In this document: in pieces, positions 45,454-58,262 of the stretch
How positions within the stretch are numbered: the first letter of the stretch is position 1
How the letters are laid out: each line of letters starts with the position of its first letter
Assembly: GCA_048013815.1 (NCBI GenBank)
Contig: CM106585.1
Location: forward strand, 13,330,001-13,394,000
DNA length: 64,000 nucleotides
Direction of reading: 5' to 3'
From: Setoptus koraiensis
Taxonomy: Eukaryota > Arthropoda
Translations under genes and position numbers: made by a program
Notes under the pieces: generated by a model
Told to the model about the DNA's origin: nothing
Databases searched by the model: none
The model's input: only the letters and a program-made list of their open reading frames with translations

Positions 45454-48400
45454 GTAAACGGAACAAGCGAAAGAATGAATCATTTATAGCGATCTCCTTT
45501 CTCTTTTGGGCGCGCGATTATTTTCGCTCGATTTTGTTTCGCATCCGGCGAGTCGTTTGCGCGGCCACTCAGTGCCCTTGTTTAACAAGACTTGTTAGCT
45601 TACTTGTTACTCGTTGTATTCACCTCTCTGGCTCCGGTAAACGCGATAAACGCCCGATAACTGCCAACTGTGCGTTCGTTGCTGCTTGTCGTGCCCGCAA
45701 GTGTCTCGATAAATGATAAATTGGCCACCTATCAGTCCGACAGTTTGGCATCACGTCACACGGTCGCATTGCGCGCATAGCTGGGCGCGATGTGGGTGCG
45801 AGCACCAGTGTCATTGAGCGTGGCCAAGCGAGCGTTTGGGCGCTCGAGCAACGGCTTCTAGCTGCCATTTTGCGACCAATTTCGCTCTAAGCTCGCTCAA
45901 TCGCTCCGAGACACAGCGCCAGACCGAGACTACAAGACGCAAGCAGCTACGGCAGCGCAATGGTGAGTCAGTCGCAGGGAGGCTCGATGAGAGGCGAGCC
46001 AACATGTTGCTGGCCGGTGATTGGCACGGTGACCAGGTAATAGGTGATGATTGACCCGGTCGCCATTGGCACTCTGGCCGCCAGAGTCTGGTGGCTGGCC
46101 ACAGACAGAGGGAGAGAGCGGCCAGTTGGAGAAACTCCCGCAAATGGCCGCCAATGTAACCGACAATACAGCCTGATGTTTGTGTTCATTTGCACCGAAG
46201 GATATGAGCAATTGCGCAATAATGGCAAACAAACATAATTACATAATGTCCATGTGTACCAACACACTGTGGCGAGATGGAGATATTTTTAGCGAAATAT
46301 TTTTAGCCGGTTGCCAGATATCATTGGCCCGGTGTGTATGGCGGCATTTATAATTATCACTGCTTGCGTCTTATTTTCAGTTGGCTGGAGTTTCGCCGGC
46401 GTTCAAGTCTCGCCATGAGGTTCTGTTGTCGTTTTGTTTGGTCGCGTCGTTGCCTTTGTTTATCCGTTCAAGTTTGTTTATCGAGTTGCACTTGTTGTTG
46501 GCCGGATAAACAAGCAGACAGCGCCAAAAGAAAGTCGCCCTGTCGGCTCACACAAGCGATGCGGCCCGATACACTGAATGGGAAGCTCGAGTTGATATCT
46601 CTTGAAACTTTTGGCTCGCTAATGATCATAATGACGACGATAATGATCAGCGGCGGTGTCTGCATCACTTGTAATTGTCGTACTGGCGCACTAATAACGT
46701 CGCGCTAATAACCGCTCGCCGCTCTCTGCCCGACGATGAACAGACGATAAGACGCCGGCTCACAAGCCGCGCGACTAAAACTTGAGTCAACTTTGACTGA
46801 ATTTGTTAGCTAAACAAACACCTCTCGCCGATATCACTGGCAGACTCAACTGGCCGGCAGACTGCGCTGCAGCGATATCAACTATCACAGCGTTGCTTGC
46901 CGGGCCAGCAAAAACAAGTGGCCAGAGGGACCAATTTGCACCGATCTAGCCAGCAACCGATAGTGGCGCGCCAGCCGATAGGTGGCAGTGCACAATTATG
47001 TGAGCCTTGCAGTCGAGACTGTTTGGGCCGGTTGTCACTGGTCGTGCCCATCGACCCGACGCGCTTGTCGGCGCGAAGAGCCCGAGGTGCTGCAGGCTAG
47101 TGAGCTGTGTGTCATGGTGTGTATGTTGGTCGAATGGTTGCAATGAATTCTCCATGACAAGCGAGTGTCATGATTGCGCAACGCATATCGTCGTGAACTC
47201 TAATCAATGATCACGGAGAAAGTTGGCACGGCTCGAGTTCACTCGCTCTCACTTGTTTTTTGCCCGCCGAGAAGCGATCTCGCTGACGCCGACCACTCTA
47301 ACTGTTTGAGTGCGCCTGTCTGGTGGCCTCGAAACTCTCGCAACAGACGCTTATCGCCAGACAAAATCATCATTTTAATCATTTGATATACACTATTATC
47401 GGTTCCATGCGATTCATTCATTACTGTAACGAGATCATTATCATGGCAGCAAAGAGGGCAACATACGTCATACCGCTAGTGGAGAGAGTCGTCATACCAG
47501 AGTGAGCTGGCCAACACTGGCAACATGATGATCCCAAATGATGGCGGCAAGCTCAAAAAATTGCGCCGCAGCGGCTTTTTGCAGGACAGCGAGCAAGCCC
47601 GATCTAGATAAGGCCAGGCGAGGGCAGATAAATAAGCGAGATAAATAATTATTATTGCCGGACAAACTGATTGGCATGTAAGATATACTGGACAGGGGAT
47701 CATTAGCACCGGCAAGGTTTCACGGTGTGACTAATGAATTGCAGAAAGAAGCCCGAGGTGCAATGTCAGTGGACTGTATCACTTTTGCTCTCCGACGCTT
47801 GCTCCGACGTTTGATCGAGTGTTTGCTTTTGGTCGACGATCCTGCGACCAATGCGGCCGTTTTTGCGTTTCGCAAACTCAACGCCGATCATTGATTCCAT
47901 TCATGGATGGATAGCTTGATCTTGTTTGCGATCCGCTGTCGGGTAGACCATCGGCAGCGGCAGCTGACACAACGCAATCAATGCTAAATATGCAAGCCGC
48001 AAACAAGCGGCCCGCTAACAATAAATGTGAGTTTGCGCTGACTAACCAACTGGCTCGCAATTCCAGCGGATCACTCATTAGACGCAGGCCGGGTGGATTG
48101 AGCAAGTGGCAAACAATGACGACTTGTTGCTTGTTTTTGTTGCCTCAACATCTTCTTGCAAGATATATATATATATATACATATACAGGTATACAAGAGC
48201 AGCGCCAGGCAATTGTGGGCAACACAATGATGTCGCCTTGAACTGGCTGCCTGAAAAACTGCCGTCAGACACTGTTTCATCAGCAACAACAACGGCATGA
48301 TGTAGCCATGGCAGCCGATCGGCCTCTATCACATCGCAGACTAGGCGAGCCGTGATACTGCTCTATTGGTGTCTTTTTGCAATACTTATATATACTTCAA

Positions 48401-48968
48401 CCCTCTAGCCTGTCTGTCGGCCTGTATGTTATACATACACAAATTGATTTGTCATCTGGTCACATACGAACACAGACAAAACAATTGTCTCACCTGGATA
48501 TTTAATAGTGCTCGCTCTAACGGCATCTCGTCTAACGGCCCGACACAAATAACTCTCTCGCTCTCTCGTTACAATCACCCAACAACTACATTAACAAGTG
48601 TGCCTGCGCAACAACAACAGCAACAACAACAAGTGTTTAGCTGTACCACCAGTTGATACTAAATACTTACTGCTTGTTATCGATAGTCATTAACTACTAC
48701 AATTGCTCGAGTTGAGATCAAATCATCGAATCAATCTTACTCATGTTATGAGCTACTCACTTTGCCTCGCCGATACACCCAGTGGCTGTTGTCGCGCACA
48801 ACACAAGCGGCTAAACAAAAACTTTAGACACTGTCAACTATGCAAAGCTACACTAACTCAATCAATTATTATCAGTTATTGTATTTATTTCGAGCGCACA
48901 TGCCTGGCGTTAGCGTTGGGCCCGGCGAGCAACATTCCAGAGAGCGCAGCTTGAAGCTTGAAAAAAAA

Positions 48969-49064
48969 CGAGCATCTATGAGCGATTTTTTGGGCTGCGC
49001 GCAACATGCGCACAGCTCAATCTTCGAGCCTCAATGGGCGATTTTTGTTCGACTGCGCACAACA
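48969..49064. repeat. imperfect direct repeat, 56-base period
   Basis: About 40 bases starting CGAGCATCTATGAGCGATTT (48969) recur as CGAGCCTCAATGGGCGATTT (49025), both ending in a TGCGC.CAACA motif. Similarity is about 80 percent by eye. Confidence 0.6.
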
Positions 49065-49119
49065 ATATCAAAGTCGTGCAAACAGTTGGCAAAGCCATCA
49101 TGAGTTAACCCATTAATGG

Positions 49120-49159
49120 GCTAATCTCGCGTTGTGAACGCGCACAACACGAAATTAGT
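49120..49159. repeat. imperfect 15-bp hairpin
   Basis: TAATCTCGCGTTGTG (49122-49136) pairs with 49143-49157 at 13 of 15 positions across a six-base loop. One further pair and a G-U pair lie outside. Confidence 0.65.
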
Positions 49160-49179
49160 GCGTTGATGGCTGTTTTTAG

Positions 49180-49221
49180 GGCGCTCGCAGATATGCCTTC
49201 GAAGGCAATCTCCGCAGCGCC
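49180..49221. repeat. imperfect hairpin around GCCTTCGAAGGC
   Basis: The 12-base palindrome GCCTTCGAAGGC (49195-49206) sits inside longer arms (GGCGCT at 49180 with AGCGCC ending at 49221). The arms pair with one or two bulged or mismatched bases. Confidence 0.6.
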
Positions 49222-49788
49222 GAAGTGCCAACAAACGAACAAAACGGCCGATTTATTTTCCCATGAATAGTGGCCACATTCTTATCGTCATGTAATAGCA
49301 TACTTGTATTGGTGCTGATGAATTGCAACTACTGTTGCTACTGTATGCTGTATAATCAGCATGCAACAGCAACTTGTATGCTGATTAGGCTCAATTTCAG
49401 CCGTGCAGAATGTCGGTCAGAGAGCGAGCACGTACACGCTGAGTTGATGCCATTGACCAGTCTCCGTCAAGGACAGATTGGCATTGATATTGTGTAGTAG
49501 CCGAGTTTCGCTATTTCAACTGCTATCTTTTCACTACTACATTTCAACTACTAAACATATAGACGACTTGTCGGTTATATTGCGCGTCGCCGCGCTACCA
49601 TTTCGGTTTCCACAACACGGTGGCTTACACGCCATTATCATTGTGATATCATTGTCTAATTTTTGTCAGCCTTAGGTGCAGCAGGTGCGGCGGCGCCCAC
49701 GCCACCGATTTAGTGGCAAGAAGTTGAATGAGCGAGTGCTCAAGTTACTTTTATTTCAATTGTATGCTAATTGGGGGGCATCCAACAC

Positions 49789-50409
49789 ATGATGGCATCT
49801 GTCGCGTCATCTAATAATAAGCGAATTATAAATATACATATAAATATCCAATTTCGCCTACTCTCAATGCAACTAACCTTGTCAATTGCGTCTACTTACG
49901 TAGTCGGCACTGCTGACGAGTCGGCCTGCCGATCTGGCGGACACCGCGATCGCCCGACACAATGCACAATACACAATGAACAATGCACAATAAACAAAAT
50001 AACGAAATCTTTAATAAGCAGACTCTCTGGCATGACAAGACGGCGTCTCATCGTCAATGTCGCAACTGACAGTCTGCTCAGAGTAGTTATCGCAATATGC
50101 GGCTTGCAATCAATCTTTTCGCACACGACGCGATCATCGCGATTTGTTCTCGGAAACACGCTCAAATTTCAAGTTTATAACAACAAGAGCGATGACGATG
50201 CCAGCGCGTCGCGGAACAAACGCGATCTAGGTGAGAGCAATCGTGACTGTGACACCGACCGGTGCGAGATGACATTGGAATTAGTGCGATACAGTCAGAG
50301 GAGACACTTCGCCTTGGCGAATGGTGATGGCGTGCTTGCTTGGCTTGATTGCGCGATCTTGATGTTGATCTGTCACCCTGACTGCGATAACAATCTATCG
50401 GCGGCGTAA
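49789..50409 (+). CDS. open frame of 206 codons, coding status doubtful
   Basis: A single uninterrupted frame from ATG, with a mildly hydrophobic stretch near residues 16-40, a basic middle and an Asp-rich segment (VYNNKSDDDASASRNKRDLG). It is longer than most shadow frames in this half of the window and lies in a part without simple repeats. I recognise no domain, no signal peptide that is convincing and no promoter motif. An overlapping 89-codon minus-strand frame exists. It is as likely to be chance as a gene. Confidence 0.18.
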   Translation: MMASVASSNNKRIINIHINIQFRLLSMQLTLSIASTYVVGTADESACRSGGHRDRPTQCTIHNEQCTINKITKSLISRLSGMTRRRLIVNVATDSLLRVVIAICGLQSIFSHTTRSSRFVLGNTLKFQVYNNKSDDDASASRNKRDLGESNRDCDTDRCEMTLELVRYSQRRHFALANGDGVLAWLDCAILMLICHPDCDNNLSAA

Positions 50410-51879
50410 TATTAGCGCGCTGTCAGGTTGTTTGTGCAATAATAGCCCGGCTCGTCAGCGTCTGCCGGCCCGTCGGCTCGTCAGCTCGGCGAGCAAATCC
50501 GCTTTGACGCCAGGCGAGCGGCAGCAAACAACATTACCAGTCAGATATGGCAATAAATTAATGATAACGGCCCGCAATCAGGGCCGAAAGCCTATGGGCG
50601 ACCAACGGGCTCTCGTCGACGCGATATCGTCAATCATTGTTGGCCGTTTCCCGTTTGATTCACGTGGCTCGCTCGCCGGGTATCTCTTTCCACTGTTGTG
50701 CTGTTGATGGCGCAGCTGACTGGCGATGAAGTGGCTGGCACTGACTGCCAATTGGCAATCGGTTGAGCTGCCCGGCCGGCCGGCCGGTCAGGCCAATTGG
50801 CCGACGTCGAGCACAATGGCCTACGGGAAACACAAGCGTATGTGAGTGTTGCGAATTCGAATCGGATCGGATCAGATCGGATTCATTTGTTGTTCGAGCA
50901 ACAAGTGCGACTCGCCGACTTTCTGCAACTTTCTGTCGGCCATCGGGCCGGCCAACAATGGCTTGTGGCTTGCGGCCGTCAAATGCGCGTTAGGCGCGCG
51001 CGCTCTTGGCGCGACCTTGGCATCACGAGACGACCGACGAGTGGCCGGCCGAGCGGCCTAACCAACGAGCTTGTGCGAGCTGCAAAGCGAAAGTTGAAAT
51101 TATAATAGCGCCTGACGTGAGCGCGATAGTTGGGCACGGTGAAATTGTGAAAGAATTGTGAGATAGTTAGACGCTGGCAACAGTGCTCTCGCTCGCTCGC
51201 TTGTTTGTTGTTTGTTCTAACTGTGTGAGTGCACTTGTCAGCTGTCGTAATCACATTGTTTCATCATTATATGCTGTTTCAATGTTCAATGTTACGTTGT
51301 GATGCCCGCCAATTGGAGTGCCCACGCAAGAGAGCGCGACTGCAATTGCGGCGAGCGGGCCAACGAGCGACGAGCTAGCCAACGAGCGATACGACGGCCA
51401 CAGATACGCACAATTGCGGCGAGCAACGGCGAGCGACAACGCAATTCGTGGGCCAATTGGCATGGGCGACGAAAGAGTGCCGATTGGAGCCAGCTCGCAC
51501 CGACAAAATCGCACCAACAAAATGCGAAATGTTGCACGGCGACCCGAGCCAGCCAGACAAAGCGCGTCAGTTCATTTGTCATTGCATGTTGCCCGTTGTT
51601 GGGCATTGTCGTGGCCGTTGTTGCGCATTTTTGTGGCCGTTGTCACGCTGACGAGACGGCGAGATGGCAAGATATTGCTGGCGTGAGCCGATCGACGACG
51701 CGATAATGATAAACGCGAGCGAAACGGGACAGCACGCGCCTTCGTGACGCACCGTCGCGAGATGTCGACTGTCGTTGGCTCGACTGTTGCTGGCTGTTGC
51801 TGCCGGCACGGCCAGTGACACTTATGGGTCTCGCTTTCGGCGACGTGAGAACGCGAGCGAGCGAGTCGCTCGCCACAAA

Positions 51880-51951
51880 TTTCGCCAATTCCGCCAGTTT
51901 CGCCAATTCCGCCAGTTTCGCCAATTTGGCCAATTTCGCGAATTGTGTGAA
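51880..51951. repeat. 18-base tandem repeat, four copies
   Basis: Two perfect copies of TTTCGCCAATTCCGCCAG and two diverged copies follow each other. It gives repeating frames on both strands, which are not genes. Confidence 0.85.
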
Positions 51952-53489
51952 TTTCGCATACTTTGAGATCGGGCCAGAGGTTGAACGAGAGCGGCGACGT
52001 AAACAAACACACGCACCAAAACAATTACAGCGAGCAAAGCGAGAGCAACCTGTTATTTTCGTATCACAACACTGTCAGTCTTGACAGCGCCTGGCCAGCG
52101 GTCAGCCGAAGGGGACGCGGTGAAAGAGAATCCGGTCGGCCGGTGCCATGTGAAACAAAGGCAACAAATCAATTGTGCGCCGCTTGCCCGTTGAGTGGCG
52201 CACAGGTGAATTGTCGCTAATTGGTACTTCCCTAACTGTCTGCGCCGCTCTCGTTTGCCGTGCCGTCGACAACTGCAACAACTAACCGTTGTCGCCGTTG
52301 TTGTCGCTGTTGTTGTTGTTGTCGTTGTCGTTGTTGTCGCTCGCCGCTCGCAACACACCATCAAACGCAGAAAATAGTGGAGCAAACATTGAATAATAAA
52401 ATAATATCCACAGTAAACAAGCAAGCTGCGTCGCCCGCCGAGACCGGTAGATGGCCGCTTGACGGCGATTCGGTCAATTCGCTGTCAACCGGACAACGAT
52501 GCTCGTGACGGCTGTTGCCGGCAACAAGTCAGACATTGACTTGCTGCCATCAATGTCAGCTGACAATTGCATGCAAATGATTGATACACCTGTAAGCTGG
52601 ACAGGAAAATATAGGGCAGCACAACAAGCGACACACACACACACTCATACAGAGTGTGTAACGGTTACACAGTTCGCGACAGGTAAGTTCAGGCCACACA
52701 CACACACACACACAAAGTGACTGACACACGGCAATCGAGCAGGAATTAGGCAACAACAACACTGATCACATGTTACACGCAACTTGAGTGTGTGTGTGTG
52801 TGCGTGTTGCATGCGCGTTCACCTGTTGTCTTGTGTAACTGTCACTTTAATTGTTGTTTACTCATGTGCTGAGATAATCCTTTCCAGATTACGCCAGTCG
52901 ACCACTGACAGTTGCCCTGCGGCCCGTTGTCAGCATGCGTAACATGCTTAATTTAATGCTTGACGGCAATTACGGTAACTGCATGAGCTGAACTGTCATG
53001 GCCGGCCGGCTCACATGATTGACCATTTCAACGGTCACCTGTTGCCTCATCTAATGACGGCGCGCACATATCGCTGCTCATTATTACGCTGTCTTGATAG
53101 CTCACAAGTCTTGTCAGCTGATTCATCGAATCATTCATCAGCTGATGATGGCCGGTGATCGGTGATGTGATTGATGCGGCGGATCTCGTCGTATTTGTTG
53201 ACAGTGCGACTTCATTATCATTCGAATCACTTTCACTCACAAGTGTCAGCTTACCGAGCGAGCCGAGTGAAAGTGACCCGATGCTGGGCTTGCGACGGGC
53301 GAGTTGCTGGCCGTCGCAGCGAGCAGCACCCCCAAGCAATTTGAGGTGACAGCTGACAAACAGCTGATTGAGCGAGCCGAGTGCCACTCTGGTCCGGCCT
53401 GGCCGATGGGCGCCACCGACCGACATGCTTGCCGGCGGTGCTCGCGCACCCCAGTGGGCTTGTCGAGCTAGACAATTCTGCGCAATGTT

Positions 53490-53590
53490 TGCAACAACAG
53501 CGCAACAACAGCGCAACAACAGCACAACAACAGCGCAACAACAACGCAACAACAACGCAACAACAACGCAACAACAGCGCAACATCAACA
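53490..53590. repeat. 12-base tandem array of the type GCAACAACA
   Basis: About eight copies of a 12-base unit alternating GCGCAACAACA and ACGCAACAACA forms. It yields Gln/Thr-rich frames on the plus strand and Cys/Leu/Val-rich frames on the minus strand, neither a gene. Confidence 0.85.
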
Positions 53591-53875
53591 ACGAAAGCAA
53601 GTGTGCGCAGCTTGGAACCTCAGCCACCAAGCTAGCAAGCGCAAGGTATTATGCAACATCGTCTTGACACACACAGACTGCACTGCGACAGGCTGGCTTC
53701 TCCCCTCAGTGGTTGGCATGCCAACAGCAACAGGTGCCGTTATCGCTGGCCGTTATCACAAGCTAGCCTGATGATACACACAACATGTGATTGACATATC
53801 TCTAGTTGGCTCTGTTGGCATCTCCGGTGTGTCACTACTTGTTTGTTGTTTGCGGTGCCGCTGTTTGGTGGCGTC

Positions 53876-53876
<1 letters not shown>

Positions 53877-53923
<47 letters not shown>
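53877..53923. repeat. CA dinucleotide microsatellite
   Basis: About 23 uninterrupted CA units. Confidence 0.95.
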
Positions 53924-53925
<2 letters not shown>

Positions 53926-54396
53926 AAGTGACATATAGCGGCAACAAGCGAGCCAACTATCAGCTGTCGGTCTGTCTGATTCCGACAGACAAACAACATC
54001 GGACGCATAAACAGCAAACAGACAGACAGGCAGGCAAACAAATGAACAAACAAAACATTCGCTCGCTCGCTGGCTATTGCATCACGTTCGACGCTGACAG
54101 TGCACCGCCAGCAACAACAACAACGACAACAACAACAGCAACGACAACAACAACAGCTGACTAGATTTGCTTGTGACACAAGCTACGCAACTTGCTAAAA
54201 TCACGCTGTCTGTCATTCATCAATGCCAGCCAGCAATATGATAGAGGCGAGTATTGCGCAATGACGCCGCACATTCACCCAGCAAGCTTGCCGAGCGGCC
54301 AACAACAAACAATCAACGATCGACAATCAACTGGCTAACAGTGTGTGTGTGTGTGTGTGTGTCGGCTGGCCTGTGAGACACATGATCGCCGGTAGC

Positions 54397-54422
54397 GATG
54401 ATGTAACTGCAGTTACATCATC
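54397..54422. repeat. 26-bp perfect spacer-less palindrome
   Basis: The half-site GATGATGTAACTG (54397-54409) is followed immediately by its exact reverse complement. The centre is the PstI-like CTGCAG. Confidence 0.9.
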
Positions 54423-54656
54423 ACAGCACAAACTGTCTTGAGAGGCCACTGTCACTGTTGATCGCATGTATTCGTCATCGTTGTCATTTGGCCTCTACGA
54501 CAATAATCACCTGATAATCGTTGTACGCTAACCACGACACGACAAGGCAAGACCGTTAGCCGTGTCAGCACTGTGTGTGTGTGTGTGTTTGTCAAGGCTC
54601 GTTGTCAACATGGCTGAATTAACCAAATAAGACAAGCTAGTTGCGGTGTGTTGATT

Positions 54657-54713
54657 GCTGTCGTCGTTGCTTGTCGCTGTCGTCGTTGCTTGTCGCTGTC
54701 GTCGTTGCTTGTT
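54657..54713. repeat. 19-base tandem triplication
   Basis: Three copies of GCTGTCGTCGTTGCTTGTC, the last with one change. The period is 19, not a multiple of three, which argues against coding use. Confidence 0.85.
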
Positions 54714-57700
54714 GCTGTTGTCGCTGTTTTCGCCGTGTACAGGTGCGCGCAGGGCGAGCCGCTGACAACAACAACAACGACAACAACAACGACAACAACA
54801 AGTGAAAACATGGAACAAAAATGCATACCTTTACATACCATTTCAGCCAGTCGCTGTTTGCTGTCGGCTGTGGCCCGACAACAAACAACAACTGTCACTT
54901 ATCAATGCCACCGGTCGATTAGACAGCCACTTGACAGTGGCCCAAGTGTCGCTGCAGCCGGCGAGCCGGTCCACATTTGAGATTGTCCGAGGGCAGCCCG
55001 GCGCCGGTCAGCTACGGGCCGACCGGCCGATCAGATGATCAGTGAGGGGATGACGGGCGACCAGAGATGACGGATCGATATGCTAGCTTGTTCTCGCTTA
55101 GTGTAGCTTGATTTGATTTGAGGGGTCGCGCCCGACTGCACGCCAATCGTACGCGAGATAATTAGCGACAACAAGACAAGCCGCGGGCCAACGGCCAAAA
55201 AACAGAGCTGTTGTTTATCAACTCATCAAGCTACCAAGAGCCAATTAGTCGTCATTTGTGAGCGCCGTGCCGGGGCGTGAACGAGCATTGATTGGGGGGC
55301 CTGGCTGGCCGCCGGCCAGTGCAATAATATTATTGCTATCATTGTTGTAGATGCGCCAATCAATCTAATGTCGGGCGTGTCGGGCCGGCGGATATATTTT
55401 GGCTTGATTGCGAGCGCTACTGTGCCTTGTTACTGTTGTTTGTCACCTCAATTAGACTGCTACTACAATACTGGCCAGCGGCAAAATTTGTTGTAGTAGC
55501 TTGCTGCTGATTGGTACTAATTTGCATATCAAATTATTATTATATGTTGTTGTTACACTACATGTTGGCCGAGATCGATGAGTGATTGTTTGGCCCGTCG
55601 AAGCGTCACTCGCTCATTTGGGCTCACAACGAGGCCTGACACAATGCGCTGACAAATTGGCCCCAACAGCCAATTTGTCAGCGGCTTGCGACCAACTTGA
55701 CGAGCGCTTTCAGCGGCCTGTTATCGGGGCTAATCCGCTGGCGGCAGCAATTTTCCAGCGGCCAGCAGTGCAAATCCGACCCACCTCAGTCAGTCAGTAA
55801 GTGAGTCGCTCATGAGCCGATGAGGGTCGCCATCATGCGCGCCTTTGTCGACCACCGGATAAATTACCAGATTCGCACAATTTATCCAGCAATTTATCTG
55901 GCAATTTATCTGGCTTACGTGTTGGCGCCAAGTTGGTCAATCTGTCAACTTTTGGCACTTGCCGCTGGTCCGTTTGCAAGTGCAACTGCGTTTGAGCCAT
56001 TGTGTTGCATCGGCAGCGATCAGCCATCAGCGGCCCGACACTCGCATCAATTACAACGGACAACGGTGTGCGCTCGATCAATTCAACAATTAATCGATGC
56101 CCGCGCTAATCAGGCGGCCCGTGAATTGGCTGCCCGATCGCAAGAGCGCCCGGCCGGCCTGGGCCACTCTCTGTTTATCCGGATAAACAGAGTCGAACAC
56201 AACTGAATGGCCAGACTTGGCCGGATGAGCGGCAACAACGGTGCAGCTCATTAACCAGCAACATTAATCGAGCGGCCATTTGGCGCTGCTGGCTTGGCGC
56301 TTTGTGCTCAACGGGCCATTCAATCGCAAGCGGGCTCTGTTGTCGGAGTCACAAATGAGTGTCCGACTCCGATTTGTGATATAATACGATGATAAAATGG
56401 AATTTTTGATTAGAAACAGCCGGCCCGGTCAGACGGGCATCGGGCAGGCGATCAAATGAGCGGATCGTGAGCGTCGCTGTGATTGATCGGCGCACCAGAT
56501 CGGCGCCGGAGTTTCCACACTCTGTTTGTTATCAAACACAACAAGTGGCTGCGTTGGGCGCGCCGAGACAATGCATGCCGGCAACCGGCCACTGGGCCGG
56601 CTTGTCACCTGTCGGGCCCATTGGTTGTTGGGCCGTTTGATATTCCAAGGCAGGGCTTGCGATGGCCCCCGATACGATTGGACGCGATTAAACGTGATTC
56701 AACGCCGGCCAGCCGAGCGGTGACACTCGCCAGGCGATGATCATTAACGCTCGCCGGTGTTGGCTCGGCTTTCTCCTCTTTTGGACCGAGCAGGGCCAAA
56801 GTTCATTGATTTTGGCTGATTTTGCAGGTTTTATCTACCTAGCAATGAGTTGAGGCAGCCAACGACGCCTCTAGTTAGCCAACATAGGGCTCAATCCTGA
56901 ACAATCTCGCCTAAAGTCTGCCCACAGCTAACCGTGGATTCTGAGCAAAAAGCCACCTAGGCAGTGTTTTTCATTCTCACTGGCAGCGGCTGAGCGGGCC
57001 AACGTTCGTTAGTGCGATCGGATCGCGTCGGATCGGACAGGATCAAGCGGCTAATAGTCGACTCGGCTGGCAAAAAGCGTCTGTCTGTTGGCAGTATTGT
57101 GTGGCATTGCGACTCGATTAAATTGCACAAGTGACTGGCCGCGAAACAAACCAACTGGCTTCAAAGCTGATAATTGTTCGCGACTGGCTCGCCGTATACC
57201 ACACAATGGAGAGTGTCCACCGGCTGTCGGGCTAGACACTCTCTATTATATAGATTATCGCACTAATGTCGCTAATATTCAACAACTACACACTAGTGCG
57301 CTGAGAATGTGTGAGAAACTTATAACTAATTTAGCAATCTATTCTTGGTCGTCGCTGAGAACGACAACAACAACAACAACGGCCACCAATTTTCAGCCAG
57401 ACAGCGTCGCAACTCAAAATCAAATCAGGCTCACGATCTCGCACACACACACACATGAGAGACAGGCCGTGTTTATTAGTGAAGTATTGTGTGAATTCAA
57501 TCACAGACATTCTAAATTTATCCATTTATTAAAGCTCATGATTGTATAATAATTATTATTTTCCAATCGTTACCAGCCACAACTGGCCAGTTTACCGGTC
57601 TGGTCGGGACAGCCGGCCGGCAATCACTGTCTTGCTGTCTCGGTTGTGTATTGTGTGGATCGGTCGGTTGCGTCCCATGCGAGTCGAGCGACAGTGATTA

Positions 57701-58060
57701 GAAAACTCTCAGCGCGGGTTTGGCTATTAGCCTGGCCAGCTTTGGCTGCCCATTTGTGGCTCGCTACGCAACGAGCGGATGGCTGGCATTGTTGTTATTC
57801 TGTTGTTAGGACATTGTCGCTGAGAGAATCGCCAGTATCGGCCACCGATCGCCGATTGGCCGAGCAGTAAATCGGCGGATAAGGCGAAATGAGGCAAAAT
57901 AAAGCGAAATGGATGGCAAAATGAAAGGAAATGAAGCGATGCAAGGCGATGCGAGGCGGAGCTCGATACAAAATGATACGAGACAAGACAATTTTTGGAC
58001 AATTCGCAATGCGCAGCTTGTGAGCAGCGAGCGAGCGAGAAAGACAAAAGCCGCCGCAAA

Positions 58061-58262
58061 ATGAATCTTTTCATTTGCGTTCAATTATTTGCTCAAACAC
58101 TCAGCGTTTGCGTTGGCTCGAGCTTTAGAGCGGCGGCAACAATAGCGACAGCGCCAGAGTATCCGCGGCGTGCATCGAAAAATTGCAATGTGGCCGGCCA
58201 AACTAAACCACAGTGCAACTCCAGTGACTCGACAAACAAAAAGGCCAGCAAAACGAGCACAG
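58061..58262 (+). CDS. weak candidate first exon with signal-peptide-like start (unrecognised)
   Basis: Sixty-seven codons plus one base, from ATG in strong context (CGCAAAATGA) to an ACAG/GTAAAC donor, phase 1. The start MNLFICVQLFAQTLSVCVGS could be a signal peptide. The rest is Ser/Thr/Lys-rich with two cysteines. No following exon was found and no family is recognised, so this stays speculative. Confidence 0.2.

Larger units (their letters stand above)
40901..48900. other. gene-poor region rich in palindromes and GGCC
   Basis: No gene is supported apart from one weak candidate exon at 45338. Base composition shifts towards GGCC, GCGC and TTGG words. It contains an 18-bp perfect palindrome at 41757-41774, an AG run near 42.01 kb, a GT run near 43.83 kb, GTATGGCC repeats near 43.97 kb, an 18-base duplication at 44626-44661 and a TA run near 48.16 kb. 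Seven copies of TTGCGCAA lie between 42047 and 47174. Long frames on both strands at 45.6-46.3 kb mirror each other and look like stop-poor composition rather than genes. Confidence 0.5.
48901..53400. other. gene-poor region with a hairpin cluster and tandem repeats
   Basis: It contains a 56-base-period imperfect repeat and three hairpins between 48.97 and 49.22 kb, an 18-base repeat at 51880-51951, and a CCGGCCGG run near 50.77 kb. A 206-codon plus-strand open frame is at 49789-50409, listed separately with low confidence. Overlapping open frames on both strands at 51.2-52.0 kb reflect GCGAGC-type composition. Confidence 0.5.

Noticed and set aside
51292-52024. Several overlapping 90-150 codon frames on both strands
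   Set aside because: They mirror one another, include the 18-base tandem repeat and have Arg/Ser/Ala-rich composition typical of GCGAGC-rich non-coding DNA.
53028-53630. 200-codon minus-strand open frame with a Cys/Val/Leu-rich start
   Set aside because: Its first third is the reverse translation of a CAACAGCGC tandem array and the rest has no recognisable domain.
54163-54185. TGACTAGATTTG, similar to the seed of miR-279
   Set aside because: Only the seed matches, and the flanking sequence does not form a precursor-length hairpin.
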